Assembly: GCF_026559675.1 (NCBI RefSeq)
Contig: NZ_CP092891.1
Location: 3,348,001 to 3,412,000 of the forward strand
Direction: 5' to 3'
Source of the DNA: Microbacterium oxydans
GTDB lineage: Bacteria > Actinomycetota > Actinomycetes > Actinomycetales > Microbacteriaceae
DNA length: 64,000 nt
Shown here piece after piece: positions 43,454 to 53,440 of this stretch. Under the pieces are notes generated by a model. It was not told where the DNA came from and ran no database searches. It saw nothing but the letters and a program-made list of their open reading frames with translations. Position 1 is the stretch's first letter, and every line of letters begins with the position of its first letter. A program made the translations under genes and the position numbers.

Positions 43454-44500
43454 ATGACTCCGCACCCTGCCTCCCTGATCGACCCGGGCCCGTTGCTCGG
43501 CGCCGCCCTCACGCTGCCCGTGGTCTCCTTGGTGCTCGCGGCGATCATCGTCGGCGGCATCGCGCTTCTGTCCCGCGAACCCGCGCGACGCCGGGGTCGC
43601 GTCCGGCTCGCCCCCTCGGCGGCCGCCGGGGTCGTCTCCCGCTACACGCCGGAGCACCGCGTGCTCGGCATCACCGCCATCGCCGTGATCCTGGCCTTCA
43701 CGGTCGAGAACGTGGTCACGGGGTACTTCCTCGACCTCTACAACGTCGTCTCCTGGTGGCGCTACGCGACGCCGCTCTTCACGGCAGCCGTCGGCCTGGC
43801 GGTCCTGCTGATGTTCGTCGTGGGTCGCGGGAGCACACCGCCGGAGCGCCCCGTCCTGCCCGCCGTCCGTCGGACGTGGCGGAGTTTCAGCTCCGGCGTC
43901 GGGTCTGCGGGAGCCGCCATCGCGCTGCTCGCCCTCACGGCGACCACCGTGGCCGCCGGCCTCGCCTCGTCGAACATCGGCGACGGCCCCTACGTGTACC
44001 TCGAGATCGGCGTCCCCAACGAGGCGATCGATCCGATCCGTCCCTGGTTCTACGGCTGGGCGTACGGCATCCCCGTCCTGCTCTGCATCGTCGCCCTCGT
44101 TGGCCTCGCCGTCGGCGCACTCCAGGCCAGTTCCGCGCGCGCGTTCCTGCGACCCGAGACGGTCGTCGCCGAGCAGCGCGAGCGCCGAGACCTCGCGACC
44201 GGAATCGCCCGGATCGTGACCGCCTCTGCCCTCCTCGCCCTCGCGGGCGCCTGGCGCTTCATCGCGGACGCCGGTTCGGTCAGCGGGCTCACCGTCATGG
44301 GCGACGGTGGCGACGACTCGTACGAGGCGTTCTGGCGCTACGGGGAGATCGCCGCGGTGGGCGGCTGGCTGGCACCGGCGCTCGAGATCGCGGCCTTCGT
44401 GCTGCTGCTCCTGGTGACCGCGCAGCTGCGCCCCTTCACGTACGGCGCCGGGTCCGCGGAGTCCGTCGAGGCCACCGCCGACTCGGGGGCGGCACGATGA
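43454..44500 (+). CDS. Hypothetical polytopic membrane protein
   Basis: 348 residues from ATG 43454, with about seven hydrophobic segments spread along the chain and a long extracytoplasmic stretch around GPYVYLEIGVPNEAIDPI. I recognise no family. ATG 43454 is chosen over 43406, which lies within promoter sequence. The stop overlaps the start of a YtrA-type GntR regulator (ATGA). That arrangement is common for membrane proteins controlled by their own repressor. Confidence 0.75.
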   Translation: MTPHPASLIDPGPLLGAALTLPVVSLVLAAIIVGGIALLSREPARRRGRVRLAPSAAAGVVSRYTPEHRVLGITAIAVILAFTVENVVTGYFLDLYNVVSWWRYATPLFTAAVGLAVLLMFVVGRGSTPPERPVLPAVRRTWRSFSSGVGSAGAAIALLALTATTVAAGLASSNIGDGPYVYLEIGVPNEAIDPIRPWFYGWAYGIPVLLCIVALVGLAVGALQASSARAFLRPETVVAEQRERRDLATGIARIVTASALLALAGAWRFIADAGSVSGLTVMGDGGDDSYEAFWRYGEIAAVGGWLAPALEIAAFVLLLLVTAQLRPFTYGAGSAESVEATADSGAAR

Positions 44501-44895
44501 GTCCGACGCCGAAGCTCGCACCGGCCGCCGAGGCGAATCCGGCGCTCGACATCTACCGCCAGCTGCGCGGCCTCATCGTGTCGGGGCAGCTGGGCGCGGG
44601 CGAACGACTGCCGACCGTCCGCCAGACGGCGAGCGATCTGGGCGTGGCTCCCGGCACCGTCGCGCGGGCGTACAAGATGCTCGAGGGTGAGGGACTCGTG
44701 GTCTCGCGGACGGCCGCCGGCACACGGGTCGCGGAGTCGGCTGGAGTGCTCCCTGCTTCGGTCATCCGGCGCATCCGCGACCTGGTCGAGGATGCGGCGG
44801 CCGCCGACGCCGATCCCGACGACGTCATCGACGTGCTCCGCACCATCTGGCAGACGCGCTCCGACCCCTCCGTCACCGCCGACGGCGAGGAGTAG
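44497..44895 (+). CDS. GntR-family regulator, YtrA subfamily
   Basis: 132 residues. A winged helix (PALDIYRQLRGLIVSGQL, RLPTVRQTASDLGVAPGTVARAY) is followed by only ~50 residues of helical C-terminus, the short form that defines YtrA. YtrA genes usually regulate the operon they sit in, often with ABC or membrane proteins. It is translationally coupled to the upstream membrane protein, and the CACAACTTGTG palindrome before that gene is the likely operator. Confidence 0.88.
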   Translation: MSPTPKLAPAAEANPALDIYRQLRGLIVSGQLGAGERLPTVRQTASDLGVAPGTVARAYKMLEGEGLVVSRTAAGTRVAESAGVLPASVIRRIRDLVEDAAAADADPDDVIDVLRTIWQTRSDPSVTADGEE

Positions 44896-44959
44896 GCCCG
44901 ACGCACCCCACCCTCCGCGGCCGAGAGCCACACGGGGGCACGAACCGCCGGGCGCGACG

Positions 44960-46021
44960 TCAGAAGAGCGGATGCTGCGGCACGTAGTCGCGCGCAGGAG
45001 CACCGGCGTCCGGGGCGAGCTCGGCGAGCGTCGGCGGGTCCCACTTCGGGTTCCGGTCCTTGTCCACCAGCTGCGCCCTGATCCCCTCGACGAGGTCGGG
45101 GTGCTCGTTCACGAACCACAGCACTCGGCGGTACTCGCCCTCCAGCGCGGCGCGCAGCCCCGGCAGCTCGCGCGCCTCGCGCACGGCGTCGAGCGTGACC
45201 GTGAGGCCGGTCGGGGCGAGCCCCTCCAGGAGGTCGGCGGTCGCGGCGGCTTCCGTCGTCCCCCGCGCCTGGAGACGCTCGATGATCTCGGTCACGGTCG
45301 GCGCCGAGAAGGCGTCGTCGATCCACTCGCGCGATTCCGGGAGCTGCGTGGGCTCGGGCGTCTCGTCGAACAGCAGCACGATCTCGCTGGGCCCGGTCGG
45401 GTCCGCGCGGAAGGCGAGCGCCTCGCTGAGTGCATCGAGACGGTCGGACGGCACGAAGTGGTCGGCGAAGCCCAGGTACACGGCATCCGCTCCGCTCATG
45501 GTCGCCCCGGTCAGGCCGAAGTACTCGCCGAAGCGTCCCGGAGCGCGGCCGAGCAGCCAGGTGCCGCCGACGTCGGGGGTGAAGCCGATGCGGGTCTCGG
45601 GCATCGCGAGCTTCGAGCGCTCCGTCACGATGCGGATCGCGGCGTGGCCGGCGAGGCCGATGCCGCCGCCCATCGTGATGCCGTCGGCGAAGGAGACGAC
45701 CGGCTTCGGGTACTCCGCGATCATCGCGTTCAGTGCGTACTCGGCGCGGAAGAACTCCGCCGTCTGCTCGGCCTGGCCGGCGACGATCTGCGCGTGCAGG
45801 GCGCGGACGTCGCCGCCGGCGCACATGCCGCGCTCCCCCGCGCCGTCGATGAGCACGATCTGCACGTCGGTGTCGTCGCGCCAGGCGTGCAGGGCCTCGG
45901 TCAGGAGGCCGATCATCTCGACGTCGAGGGCGTTGATCGCCTCGGGGCGATTGAGCGTGAGCCGCCCGAGCGCTCCTTCGGTGCGGACGAGGACGCGGGA
46001 TGCAGCGCGAGAATCGGTCAC
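44960..46021 (-). CDS. Enoyl-CoA hydratase/isomerase-family protein, probable 3-hydroxyisobutyryl-CoA hydrolase
   Basis: 353 residues. The crotonase oxyanion segments are MCAGGDVRAL and GITMGGGIGLAGHA. PETRIGFTPDVGGTWLLGR and a C-terminal domain ending in the extra ~90 residues are typical of HIBCH rather than short enoyl-CoA hydratases. HIBCH hydrolyses 3-hydroxyisobutyryl-CoA in valine degradation. GTG 46021 is the most likely start; the frame remains open 31 codons upstream. No other valine-degradation gene is adjacent. Confidence 0.82.
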   Translation of the reverse strand: MTDSRAASRVLVRTEGALGRLTLNRPEAINALDVEMIGLLTEALHAWRDDTDVQIVLIDGAGERGMCAGGDVRALHAQIVAGQAEQTAEFFRAEYALNAMIAEYPKPVVSFADGITMGGGIGLAGHAAIRIVTERSKLAMPETRIGFTPDVGGTWLLGRAPGRFGEYFGLTGATMSGADAVYLGFADHFVPSDRLDALSEALAFRADPTGPSEIVLLFDETPEPTQLPESREWIDDAFSAPTVTEIIERLQARGTTEAAATADLLEGLAPTGLTVTLDAVREARELPGLRAALEGEYRRVLWFVNEHPDLVEGIRAQLVDKDRNPKWDPPTLAELAPDAGAPARDYVPQHPLF

Positions 46022-46132
46022 GCGTGCCAGGCTACCCCGTCGCCAGCGGCGGTATTCCGCGCGAAATGCGGGATCCGACAGGGTTTTCCGGCAGGATAGG
46101 GAGGAACTGTTCAATGCGACGAGAGGTCACGG

Positions 46133-48202
46133 ATGCCTGAAGGACAGGTGCTCGAGTTCACGCACGTGACGAAGCGCTTCAATGAGGTGACCGCCGTCTC
46201 GGACTTCTCCGCGCGCGTCGAGCCCGGTGCCGTCACCGCATTCCTCGGGCCGAACGGAGCCGGCAAGACCACCACGCTGCGCATCCTGCTCGGTCAGGTG
46301 CGTGCCACGTCCGGAACCGCCACGATCGGCGGCACGGCCTTCGCCGAGCTCCGCCAGCCGCTGCGCACGATCGGCTCGGTCCTCGAGGAGACCGTCTACC
46401 GTCCCCGCCGCACCGCCGAACGACAGCTGACCATCGCCGCGAAGGCGAACGGCATCCCGCTGGCGCGCGTCGGCGAGGTCCTCTCCCTGGTCGGACTCGA
46501 CGGAGAGGGCGACTCGCGGATCGGCGGCTTCTCCCTCGGTATGCGTCAGCGGTTGAGCGTCGCGCACGCCCTCCTCGGCGACCCCGGTGCGCTCGTCTTC
46601 GACGAACCGGCCAACGGACTCGACCCGGAGGGGATCCGCTGGATGCGGCTCCTGATGCGCCGCCTCGCCGACGAGGGCCGCACCGTCCTCGTGTCCTCGC
46701 ACGTCCTCAGCGAGGTCGAGCAGGTCGCCGACAACGTGCTCGTCCTGTCCAAGGGCCAGCTCGTGCTGGCCAGTGGCATCGAGACCCTCGCCGACCCGAA
46801 GGGCGGCTCCGTGATCGTGGATGCCGCGGATCGCGGCGCACTCACGGCCGCGCTGTCGGCTGCCGGGTTCGACATCGAGGTGCTGCGCTCGGGCCTCACC
46901 GTCCGCGGCGGAGACGCCGGCACGGTCGGTGCCGTCGCCGCCGACGCCGGGATCGCCCTGAGCACGCTCGTGCAGCGCGGTCCGACGCTCGAAGACGTCT
47001 TCATCGACCTGATGCGCGGCGGCCGACTGAGCACGCGCATCGAGGACGCGGCCCCGCAGCTCGCTGCCCCCGCGACCGATGCCCCCGTGACCGCCGAGGT
47101 CGACGGCCCCGCCGACGACGTGACGGATGCCCCGGTCGGGCCTGTCGACTCCGTGGTCGCGATTCCCGTGGCCGCGGCCGCCGCATGGGCGGCCGAGGCC
47201 GCTGCCGCTCCGGAGGGTGAGGATGTCGCGGACGACCTCGCCGCCTCCGTCGCCGCTCCGGAAGCGCCTGCTGGAGACACGACTGCTGGAGACACGACTG
47301 CTGAGGACGCGACCGCTGAGGAAGCACCGGCTGAGGACGCTGAAGGAGAGCCCGCGGAGCATGCATCCGCAGACGTGACCTCCGCCGACGGGCCTTCTGT
47401 CGAGGAGACCCCCGCCGACGCAGCCCCCGCCGAGGACGCCCCCACGGAGGACACGCAGGACGAGACCGCGGCCGAGGAGTCGCCGGCGCCGTCCTTCGAC
47501 CAGATCCTCTTCGGGGCGGCCGCGCCGGTCGCCGCCGTCGAGCCCACCCCCGCGGAAGATGTCCGCGACAGCGTCGCCGAGATCTTCACGACCCCGCCCA
47601 CCGATGCGGACGAGCCCGAGCGGGCTCCCGATCACGTCGCCGACGCCGGGTCGGAGAGCGACACCTCCTCGGAGGATGACTCCCCGTCGGAGAACGAAGC
47701 CGCGCCCGAGGACGAAATGGTGTCGGAGGACGAAACCCCGTCCGAGGACGACCATGCCGGGGTCGAGATCTTCGCCGACCTCGACGCGGCGAGCGAGTCC
47801 GGCGACGACGACGCCGCGTCGTCCGCCGACGGCGACACCCGCACCGACGAGGAGAGCGACGGCGAGGAGTCGGACCCCCGCTCCGCTGCTGTCAGCTCGA
47901 TGCTCGCCGCAGCGGCTCGCGCCTACTACGAGGATGAGCCACGGGACTACCCGCTGAGCTCGGACGGTCAGGAAGCCGGCGAAGACACCGCGGCGGAGGG
48001 CGCCCACTGGAGCGTCGCCTCCACGGGCGTCATCGACACCGTGCCGCTGGAAGCAGACGACAGCGCCGCAGAGGCGGAGCACGGCTCCGACTCCGGTGGC
48101 GAGCACGCCGACCACGAGCACGCCGACGACGCCGGCGAGAACCCCGCGAGTGAGCACCACGACGGCGAGCACCACCACCACGGCGACAACCACCACGGCT
48201 GA
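46133..48202 (+). CDS. ABC ATPase with a ~380-residue acidic, His-ended C-terminal tail
   Basis: 689 residues. Residues 1-~305 form a complete ABC ATPase of the drug/antibiotic exporter type: Walker A GPNGAGKT (39-46), signature FSLGMRQRL (133-141), Walker B ALVFDEP (153-159), His190. Residues ~306-689 are low-complexity, rich in Ala/Glu/Asp/Ser/Thr, include five degenerate 5-residue repeats (380-404) and two more hydrophobic islands (SFDQILFGAA and SAAVSSMLAAAARAYY), and end in a His/Asp/Glu-rich stretch. No permease gene is adjacent. GAGAGG lies 6 nt before the ATG. Confidence 0.85.
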   Translation: MPEGQVLEFTHVTKRFNEVTAVSDFSARVEPGAVTAFLGPNGAGKTTTLRILLGQVRATSGTATIGGTAFAELRQPLRTIGSVLEETVYRPRRTAERQLTIAAKANGIPLARVGEVLSLVGLDGEGDSRIGGFSLGMRQRLSVAHALLGDPGALVFDEPANGLDPEGIRWMRLLMRRLADEGRTVLVSSHVLSEVEQVADNVLVLSKGQLVLASGIETLADPKGGSVIVDAADRGALTAALSAAGFDIEVLRSGLTVRGGDAGTVGAVAADAGIALSTLVQRGPTLEDVFIDLMRGGRLSTRIEDAAPQLAAPATDAPVTAEVDGPADDVTDAPVGPVDSVVAIPVAAAAAWAAEAAAAPEGEDVADDLAASVAAPEAPAGDTTAGDTTAEDATAEEAPAEDAEGEPAEHASADVTSADGPSVEETPADAAPAEDAPTEDTQDETAAEESPAPSFDQILFGAAAPVAAVEPTPAEDVRDSVAEIFTTPPTDADEPERAPDHVADAGSESDTSSEDDSPSENEAAPEDEMVSEDETPSEDDHAGVEIFADLDAASESGDDDAASSADGDTRTDEESDGEESDPRSAAVSSMLAAAARAYYEDEPRDYPLSSDGQEAGEDTAAEGAHWSVASTGVIDTVPLEADDSAAEAEHGSDSGGEHADHEHADDAGENPASEHHDGEHHHHGDNHHG
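47270..47344 (+). repeat. 15-bp tandem repeat inside the ABC ATPase tail
   Basis: Two identical units GCTGGAGACACGACT (47270, 47285) are followed by three diverged units starting at 47300, 47315 and 47330. In frame they encode A-(G/E)-(D/E)-x-x repeats, indicating growth by slippage. Confidence 0.85.
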
Positions 48203-48220
48203 GTGCGTTCGGCCCACGAG

Positions 48221-48255
48221 AACGCCCTCCCGACCTGCTGGTCGCGGAGGGCGTT
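48221..48255 (+). terminator. Terminator hairpin after the tailed ABC ATPase
   Basis: AACGCCCTCC-CGACC (48221-48235) pairs with GGTCG (48240-48244), one bulged base and GGAGGGCGTT (48246-48255), followed by GTCGTT. It gives a stem of 15 pairs with a 4-nt loop. Confidence 0.9.
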
Positions 48256-48305
48256 GTCGTTCAGGACCGATGAGCCGGCCGGCCGGTTCGTCAGGCCGGT
48301 TCGCG

Positions 48306-48755
48306 TCAGGCCGGTCGGGGACGGATCACGGGCCGCCGTTTCCCCTTCGACACGGGAATCGACGCGGACGCCACGATCTCCTCGACGGTCGCCGGCTCGT
48401 CGGACACGTCCAGGCGCAGCGCCTGCGTGAGGGCGACGCCGTGCCGCGTGGTGAGGATCAGTCGGCCGTACTGCTCGTCGCCTTCGAGGTCGATGACGAC
48501 GCTCGGACGTCGGCGGCGGATCAGGACGAAGTCGAGGCTGCCTGCCGCCTTCCAGCTGCCGGCGGCGAGCACACCGGGGATATGCGTCCCGGGGTTCGGC
48601 ACGCCGCGGAGCCAGGTCCAGGCGTCTTCCGTCAGCTGGACCTTGGTGATGGTGTCGCGCGCGATCCGGAGGTTCTCCCTGTGGAACGTCGCGGCACGTT
48701 CGATCGGCGAGAGCACGACCTCCAGTTGCGTCTGGTCCAGCAGCAACGTCACCAT
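48306..48755 (-). CDS. Hypothetical protein with PH-like fold features
   Basis: 149 residues, cytosolic, with no signal or membrane helix. The alternating strand pattern VVLSPIERAATFHRENLRI...ITKVQLTEDAW...SLDFVLIRRRRPSVVIDL...YGRLILTT looks like a bacterial PH-type beta-sandwich, and a conserved-looking HIPGVLAAGSW lies in the middle. It ends in a basic tail. Function unknown; family assignment is by appearance only. ATG 48755 starts the strand pattern, although the frame is open further upstream. Confidence 0.72.
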   Translation of the reverse strand: MVTLLLDQTQLEVVLSPIERAATFHRENLRIARDTITKVQLTEDAWTWLRGVPNPGTHIPGVLAAGSWKAAGSLDFVLIRRRRPSVVIDLEGDEQYGRLILTTRHGVALTQALRLDVSDEPATVEEIVASASIPVSKGKRRPVIRPRPA

Positions 48756-48918
48756 GTCACTTAGTCTGCCAGCGCGGCCCTGCCAGTTGTCTGGAAGTTG
48801 CTCACAGGAACGCAACGATCCCTTGTCGGTTGCCACCACTCGCCTCGACCCTCGTCCCGCATCCGAGCACATGCACGTCCCCGCGGGGCTGAGCGGCGAC
48901 TGCCCGAAGGGCGCGACC

Positions 48919-48924
48919 TAGACT
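48919..48924 (+). promoter_or_regulatory. -10 element TAGACT of a leaderless promoter
   Basis: Ends 6 nt before the ATG at 48931. Confidence 0.6.
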
Positions 48925-48930
48925 GGCGGC

Positions 48931-49263
48931 ATGGTCGTGATCGCCGTGGTCGTCCCGCTCCTGCTGCTGTTCACCGCGGTGCTGGTGGAGCTGGCGGGCC
49001 GCGGTCGACTGCGACGCAACCGGATCGCCGGCATCCGCACGCGCGCGACCATGAGGAGCGACACCGCCTGGTCCGCGGCGCACCGATCGGCCGCCCCGAC
49101 GGTCTGGATCGGCTTCGCGGTGAGCGCGGTCGCCGGCATCGTCGCGCTCGTCAGCGACGGCACCCTCTCCCTCGTGTGCGGTGTCACCGTCGTGGTCGCG
49201 TTCTTCGCCACGGCCGCGGCATCGCTCATCCAGGCGGGCAGAGCGGGCGCGGCCGCGTCATAG
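48931..49263 (+). CDS. SdpI/YhfL-family small membrane protein
   Basis: 110 residues with three membrane segments. Between TM1 and TM2 lies RRNRIAGIRTRATMRSDTAW, the conserved N-x-x-G-I-R-T-x-x-T-x-x-x-x-x-x-W stretch of SdpI-family proteins. In Bacillus, SdpI gives immunity to a killing factor. Short stand-alone members in actinobacteria are of unknown role. It has a probable leaderless promoter and converges with hemL. Confidence 0.82.
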   Translation: MVVIAVVVPLLLLFTAVLVELAGRGRLRRNRIAGIRTRATMRSDTAWSAAHRSAAPTVWIGFAVSAVAGIVALVSDGTLSLVCGVTVVVAFFATAAASLIQAGRAGAAAS

Positions 49264-49324
49264 CCCTCGCCACCATCCGGGCGCCGAGGAGCACCGGCGA
49301 GCAGGAACGCTCGTCGCGCCCGCG

Positions 49325-50647
49325 CTACGGACGCGCGGCCGCCGCGGCCTCGGCGGCAGCGGGGAGTGCGGCCTCGATCTGCTGCATCTCCTCCTCGCCG
49401 TGGGCGGCGGTGAGGAACCACGCCTCGAAGACGCTCGGCGGAAGAGCCACGCCCTGTTCGCGCAGCGAGTGGAAGAACGGCGCGTAGCGGAACGACTCCT
49501 GCGCCTGCGCCTCGGCATAGTTCCGCGGCGCAGAGGCGCGGAAGGACGCGCTGAACAGGTTCCCGGCGGTCGCGACCGCATGGGTTACTCCGGCCGAGGT
49601 GAGCGCGGCATCGAGAGCGTCCGACACCCGGGCGGCTGCCGCGTCCACGGTCGCGTAGACCTCCGGCGTCGCGAGCCGCAGCGTCGCGAGGCCCGCTGCG
49701 ACCGAGAGCGGATTCCCGGACAGGGTTCCCGCCTGGTACACGGGGCCGAGCGGTGCGAGCAGGTCCATGACCTCGGCGCGACCGCCGAGCGCGGCCAGCG
49801 GCATCCCGCCGCCGACGACCTTGCCGAACGTGAAGATGTCGGGGAGGTAGTCCTCGCCCGCTGCCGCCTGCAGCCCCCAGAAGCCGGCGGGGTGCACGCG
49901 GAAGCCGGTCAGCACCTCGTCGAGGATCATCAGCGCGCCGTGCGCGTGCGCGGTCTCGGCGATCAGACGGTTGAAGCCGGGCAGCGGAGCGACGACACCC
50001 ATGTTGGCCGCCGAGGCCTCCACGATGACGGCGGCGATGCGCTCCCCGTGCTCGGCGAACACCGCGGCCAGAGCCTCCGGGTCGTTATAGCCGATCACGA
50101 GCGTCTGCGCCGCGATCGGGGCCGGCACTCCGGCGGAACCGGGGAGGGCCAGCGTCGCGACGCCCGAGCCCGCCTCGGCCAGGAGCCCGTCCGAGTGGCC
50201 GTGGTAGTGCCCCGCGAACTTCACCAGCAGGTCGCGCCCGGTGGCGCCGCGGGCGAGACGGATCGCCGTCATCGTGGCCTCGGTGCCGGTCGACACCAGC
50301 CGCACGCGCTCCACGGGACGGATCTCCCCGAACCGCACGCGATCGGCGATCAGCGCCGCGAGCTCGACCTCGCCCTCGGTCGGAGCGCCGAACGACAGGC
50401 CGCGCGACGCGGCCTCCTGCACGGCGGCGACGATCTCCGGGTGCGCGTGGCCGAGAAGAGCGGGACCCCAGGACGCGACGAGGTCGACGTACTCGCGACC
50501 CGCGGCATCCGTCACGCGCGCGCCCTTCGCCGAGGCGAGGAACCGCGGCGTGCCGCCGACCGACCCGTAGGCCCGCACCGGCGAGTTGACCCCACCGGGG
50601 ATCACTGCGCGGGCAGCGGAGAACAGGTCGTCATTGCGGTCGGTCAT
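49325..50647 (-). CDS. hemL: Glutamate-1-semialdehyde 2,1-aminomutase
   Basis: 440 residues, a fold-type I PLP enzyme. [10 protein letters not shown] at the N-terminus, the gating-loop region [21 protein letters not shown] and the cofactor Lys in [10 protein letters not shown] are characteristic. It converts glutamate-1-semialdehyde to 5-aminolevulinate, the second step of the C5 heme pathway that starts with HemA. It is the last gene of the hemQ-hemC-hemD-hemB-hemL run. Confidence 0.96.
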   Translation of the reverse strand: MTDRNDDLFSAARAVIPGGVNSPVRAYGSVGGTPRFLASAKGARVTDAAGREYVDLVASWGPALLGHAHPEIVAAVQEAASRGLSFGAPTEGEVELAALIADRVRFGEIRPVERVRLVSTGTEATMTAIRLARGATGRDLLVKFAGHYHGHSDGLLAEAGSGVATLALPGSAGVPAPIAAQTLVIGYNDPEALAAVFAEHGERIAAVIVEASAANMGVVAPLPGFNRLIAETAHAHGALMILDEVLTGFRVHPAGFWGLQAAAGEDYLPDIFTFGKVVGGGMPLAALGGRAEVMDLLAPLGPVYQAGTLSGNPLSVAAGLATLRLATPEVYATVDAAAARVSDALDAALTSAGVTHAVATAGNLFSASFRASAPRNYAEAQAQESFRYAPFFHSLREQGVALPPSVFEAWFLTAAHGEEEMQQIEAALPAAAEAAAAARP

Positions 50648-50667
50648 GAGAGAGCTCCTCGGAGAAG

Positions 50668-51645
50668 TCAGTCGCGCAGCCAGCCGGCGGCCTCGGTGGC
50701 CCAGTAGGTCAGGACCGCGTCGGCCCCGGCGCGACGGATGGAAAGCAGCGACTCGAGGATGGCGGCACGGCGATCGATCCAGCCGTTCGCACCGGCGGCC
50801 TCGATCATGGCGTACTCGCCGGAGACCTGGTATGCCCACACCGGAATGCTCACGGTGTCGCGCACCTCGCGCAGCACGTCGAGGAAGGCCATCGCCGGCT
50901 TCACCATGACGATGTCCGCGCCCTCGGCCTCGTCGACGACCGCCTCGCGCACACCCTCGCGGCGGTTGCCCGGGTCGAGCTGGTACGTGCGTCGGTCGCC
51001 CTTCAGCTGCGAGTCGACGGCCTCGCGGAACGGGCCGTAGAAGGCGCTCGCGTACTTCGCGGCGTAGGCGAGCAGCAGGGTGTCGGTGAAGCCCTCGGCG
51101 TCGAGCGCCTGGCGGATCACCGCCACCTGGCCGTCCATCATCCCGGACAGTCCCAGCAGCTGCGATCCGGCGCGCGCCTGGGCGAGAGCCATCGAGGCGT
51201 AGCGCTCGAGCGTCGCATCGTTGTCGACCGATCCGTCGGACGCGAGAACGCCGCAGTGCCCGTGGTCGGTGAACTCGTCCAGGCACAGATCGGTCTGCAC
51301 GACGAGCGCATCGCCCACCTCTGCCGCCAGAGCCTCGGTCGCGACGTTGAGGATGCCGCGAGGATCGTCGGCGCCGGACCCCTGCGCGTCACGCACCGCC
51401 GGCACGCCGAACAGCATCACGCCGCCGACACCCGCCTCCGCGGCCTCGACGGCCGCGGCACGCAGGGAGTCGAGCGAGTGCTGGGCGACACCGGGCATCG
51501 AGCCGATCTCCACCGACTCCGTGAGGCCCTCGCGGACGAACAGCGGCAGCACGAGCTGACGGGGCTGCAGCGAGGTCTCGCGCACGAGATCGCGGACGGC
51601 CCGCGACTGACGCAGTCGCCTCAGCCGGACGTCGGGGAAGCTCAC
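50668..51645 (-). CDS. hemB: Porphobilinogen synthase (5-aminolevulinate dehydratase)
   Basis: 325 residues. The two Schiff-base lysines are in [14 protein letters not shown] and [22 protein letters not shown] carries the cysteine-type metal site. It condenses two 5-aminolevulinates to porphobilinogen. The GTG start overlaps the hemD stop by 4 nt. Confidence 0.96.
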   Translation of the reverse strand: MSFPDVRLRRLRQSRAVRDLVRETSLQPRQLVLPLFVREGLTESVEIGSMPGVAQHSLDSLRAAAVEAAEAGVGGVMLFGVPAVRDAQGSGADDPRGILNVATEALAAEVGDALVVQTDLCLDEFTDHGHCGVLASDGSVDNDATLERYASMALAQARAGSQLLGLSGMMDGQVAVIRQALDAEGFTDTLLLAYAAKYASAFYGPFREAVDSQLKGDRRTYQLDPGNRREGVREAVVDEAEGADIVMVKPAMAFLDVLREVRDTVSIPVWAYQVSGEYAMIEAAGANGWIDRRAAILESLLSIRRAGADAVLTYWATEAAGWLRD

Positions 51646-52439
51646 GGCGCGAACTCGTCGGCCGCGTGCGGAAGGGTGAAGTGCGACACCGCGTCGATCA
51701 GCGCGTCGACGGTCTGTCGATCGGCGACCACCGACACGGGCAGCCCCGCACGCTCGGCATCCTTCGCGGTCCGCGGTCCGATCGCGGCGAGCAGCGTCTC
51801 GTCCGGGATCTCCGGGAACTGCTCGCGCACCTGCTCGGCGACCGATCCGCTGGTGATGAGGATCGCGTTGATGCGGCCGTTCTCCACGTCGCGACGGATG
51901 CGCTCCGTCACGGGGACACCGACCGTCCGATATGCGACGACGCCGTGCACGTCGTGCCCCGCCTCGGAGAGGAGTCGACTGAGCACGGGCTTCGCGATCT
52001 CGCTGCGCAGGGCGAGGATGCGACGCGGCTCCCGCTCCAGCGCGATGAGCTGCTGCGCCATGCCCTCGGCGGAGTTGTCCTGCTCCGGCACCAGGGTGAC
52101 CTCGTAGCCGACCGCCTGCAGAGCCGCGGCGGTGGTCTCGCCGACGGCGGCGATCTTGGTCGAACGCGGCACGACCGCCCGGTGTGCGAAGAGCACGTCC
52201 ACCGTGGTGGCGCTCGTGACGGTCAGCCAGTCGAACTCCCCCGCCGCCAGCTGTGCGAGCGCGGTGTCGAGCGTCGCCTGGTCGGTCGTCGGGGCGAAGT
52301 TGATGAGGGGTGCGACCACGGGGACGGCGCCCAGTGCCCGGAGGCTCGCGGCGACGCTGTCGCCCCACGGCCCGCCACGGGGCACGAGGATGCGCCAGCC
52401 GTCCAGCGGTCGGTCCTGCTTGATTTCGGAAGTGGTCAT
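51642..52439 (-). CDS. hemD: Uroporphyrinogen-III synthase
   Basis: 265 residues of the two-domain HemD fold. Low conservation is normal for the family; recognisable parts are [11 protein letters not shown], the hinge, [14 protein letters not shown] and the C-terminal [15 protein letters not shown]. It cyclises hydroxymethylbilane with inversion of ring D. It lies between hemC (6-nt gap) and hemB (4-nt overlap). Confidence 0.92.
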   Translation of the reverse strand: MTTSEIKQDRPLDGWRILVPRGGPWGDSVAASLRALGAVPVVAPLINFAPTTDQATLDTALAQLAAGEFDWLTVTSATTVDVLFAHRAVVPRSTKIAAVGETTAAALQAVGYEVTLVPEQDNSAEGMAQQLIALEREPRRILALRSEIAKPVLSRLLSEAGHDVHGVVAYRTVGVPVTERIRRDVENGRINAILITSGSVAEQVREQFPEIPDETLLAAIGPRTAKDAERAGLPVSVVADRQTVDALIDAVSHFTLPHAADEFAP

Positions 52440-52445
52440 GAGGAT

Positions 52446-53435
52446 TTATTGCTCTCGGGGTACGAGGCCGGCCGCCCCTTGATCGAGCAGCCGACGGGCA
52501 ACAGTGAACCCGAGCTCGCGCGCTGCGTGCATCGGGTCTGCACCATCGGCAGCATCCGCTCCATTGCCACTGCCGTTCCGACGAATATACTCCCCGTTCA
52601 GGGCTTCGGTGACGTCGAGCCCGATCCGACGGCTGCCGTCCGTGGCGTAGACGACCGTCCTGACGCGGATCGAGGAGCCGTCGACGACGGCGTGCGCGGC
52701 CATCGGCGCCTGGCATCCGGCGTCCAGTCCCTCGAGGATCGCGCGCTCCACCGTGATGGCGAGACGGGTGTCCGGATCGTCGAGGCCGGCGAGTGCCGCG
52801 CGCAGCTCCTCGGGGGCGTCCGTCCGCGTCTCCACGGCGAGCGAACCCTGGCCCGGTGCGGTCGGCCACTCGGCGAGACCGAGCTCCTCGCGACGCAGCG
52901 GCGAGTCCGATCCCAGGCGGGAGAGTCCGGCCGCCGCGAGGATCACGGCATCCAGCTCTCCGGAGGCGACGCGTGCGAGGCGCGAGTCCACGTTGCCGCG
53001 GATGTCGACCACCTCGGCACCGGGCGCACGACGGCGCACCTGCGCGATGCGGCGGGGGGATCCGGTGCCGACGGTGCTGCCGGCGCGCAGCTCGTGCAGC
53101 GGAAGCCCGTCGCGGGTCAGGACCACGTCGCGCGGGTCTTCGCGCTTCGGCGTCGCCGCGATCACGAGCCCCTCGGGGATGGCGGTCGGCAGATCCTTCA
53201 GGGAGTGCACGAGGAAGTCGCACTCCCCCGCGAGCAGCGCCTCACGCAGACGCGTGGCGAAGATGCCCTGGCCGCCGATCTCGGAGAGCGATGCACGGTT
53301 CGTGTCGCCCTCGCTGGTGATCGGGACGAGCTCGACCCGGCACCCCGAGAGCTTCTCGAGGGCGGCGGCGACATGACCCGACTGCGCCTGCGCGAGCGCA
53401 CTGCGACGGGTACCCAGACGGATGGGGGTGCTCAT
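52446..53435 (-). CDS. hemC: Hydroxymethylbilane synthase (porphobilinogen deaminase)
   Basis: 329 residues. [13 protein letters not shown] at the N-terminus, HSLKDLPT in the active-site cleft and the dipyrromethane-binding Cys in [13 protein letters not shown] are present. It assembles four porphobilinogens into hydroxymethylbilane. It starts 5 nt after the hemQ stop. Confidence 0.96.
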   Translation of the reverse strand: MSTPIRLGTRRSALAQAQSGHVAAALEKLSGCRVELVPITSEGDTNRASLSEIGGQGIFATRLREALLAGECDFLVHSLKDLPTAIPEGLVIAATPKREDPRDVVLTRDGLPLHELRAGSTVGTGSPRRIAQVRRRAPGAEVVDIRGNVDSRLARVASGELDAVILAAAGLSRLGSDSPLRREELGLAEWPTAPGQGSLAVETRTDAPEELRAALAGLDDPDTRLAITVERAILEGLDAGCQAPMAAHAVVDGSSIRVRTVVYATDGSRRIGLDVTEALNGEYIRRNGSGNGADAADGADPMHAARELGFTVARRLLDQGAAGLVPREQ

Positions 53436-53440
53436 GGCGA

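Noticed and set aside
46127..48217. 696-codon minus-strand open frame opposite the tailed ABC ATPase
   Set aside because: Val/Gly/Arg-rich antisense of the acidic tail. Only the plus frame has Walker motifs, a Shine-Dalgarno and a terminator.
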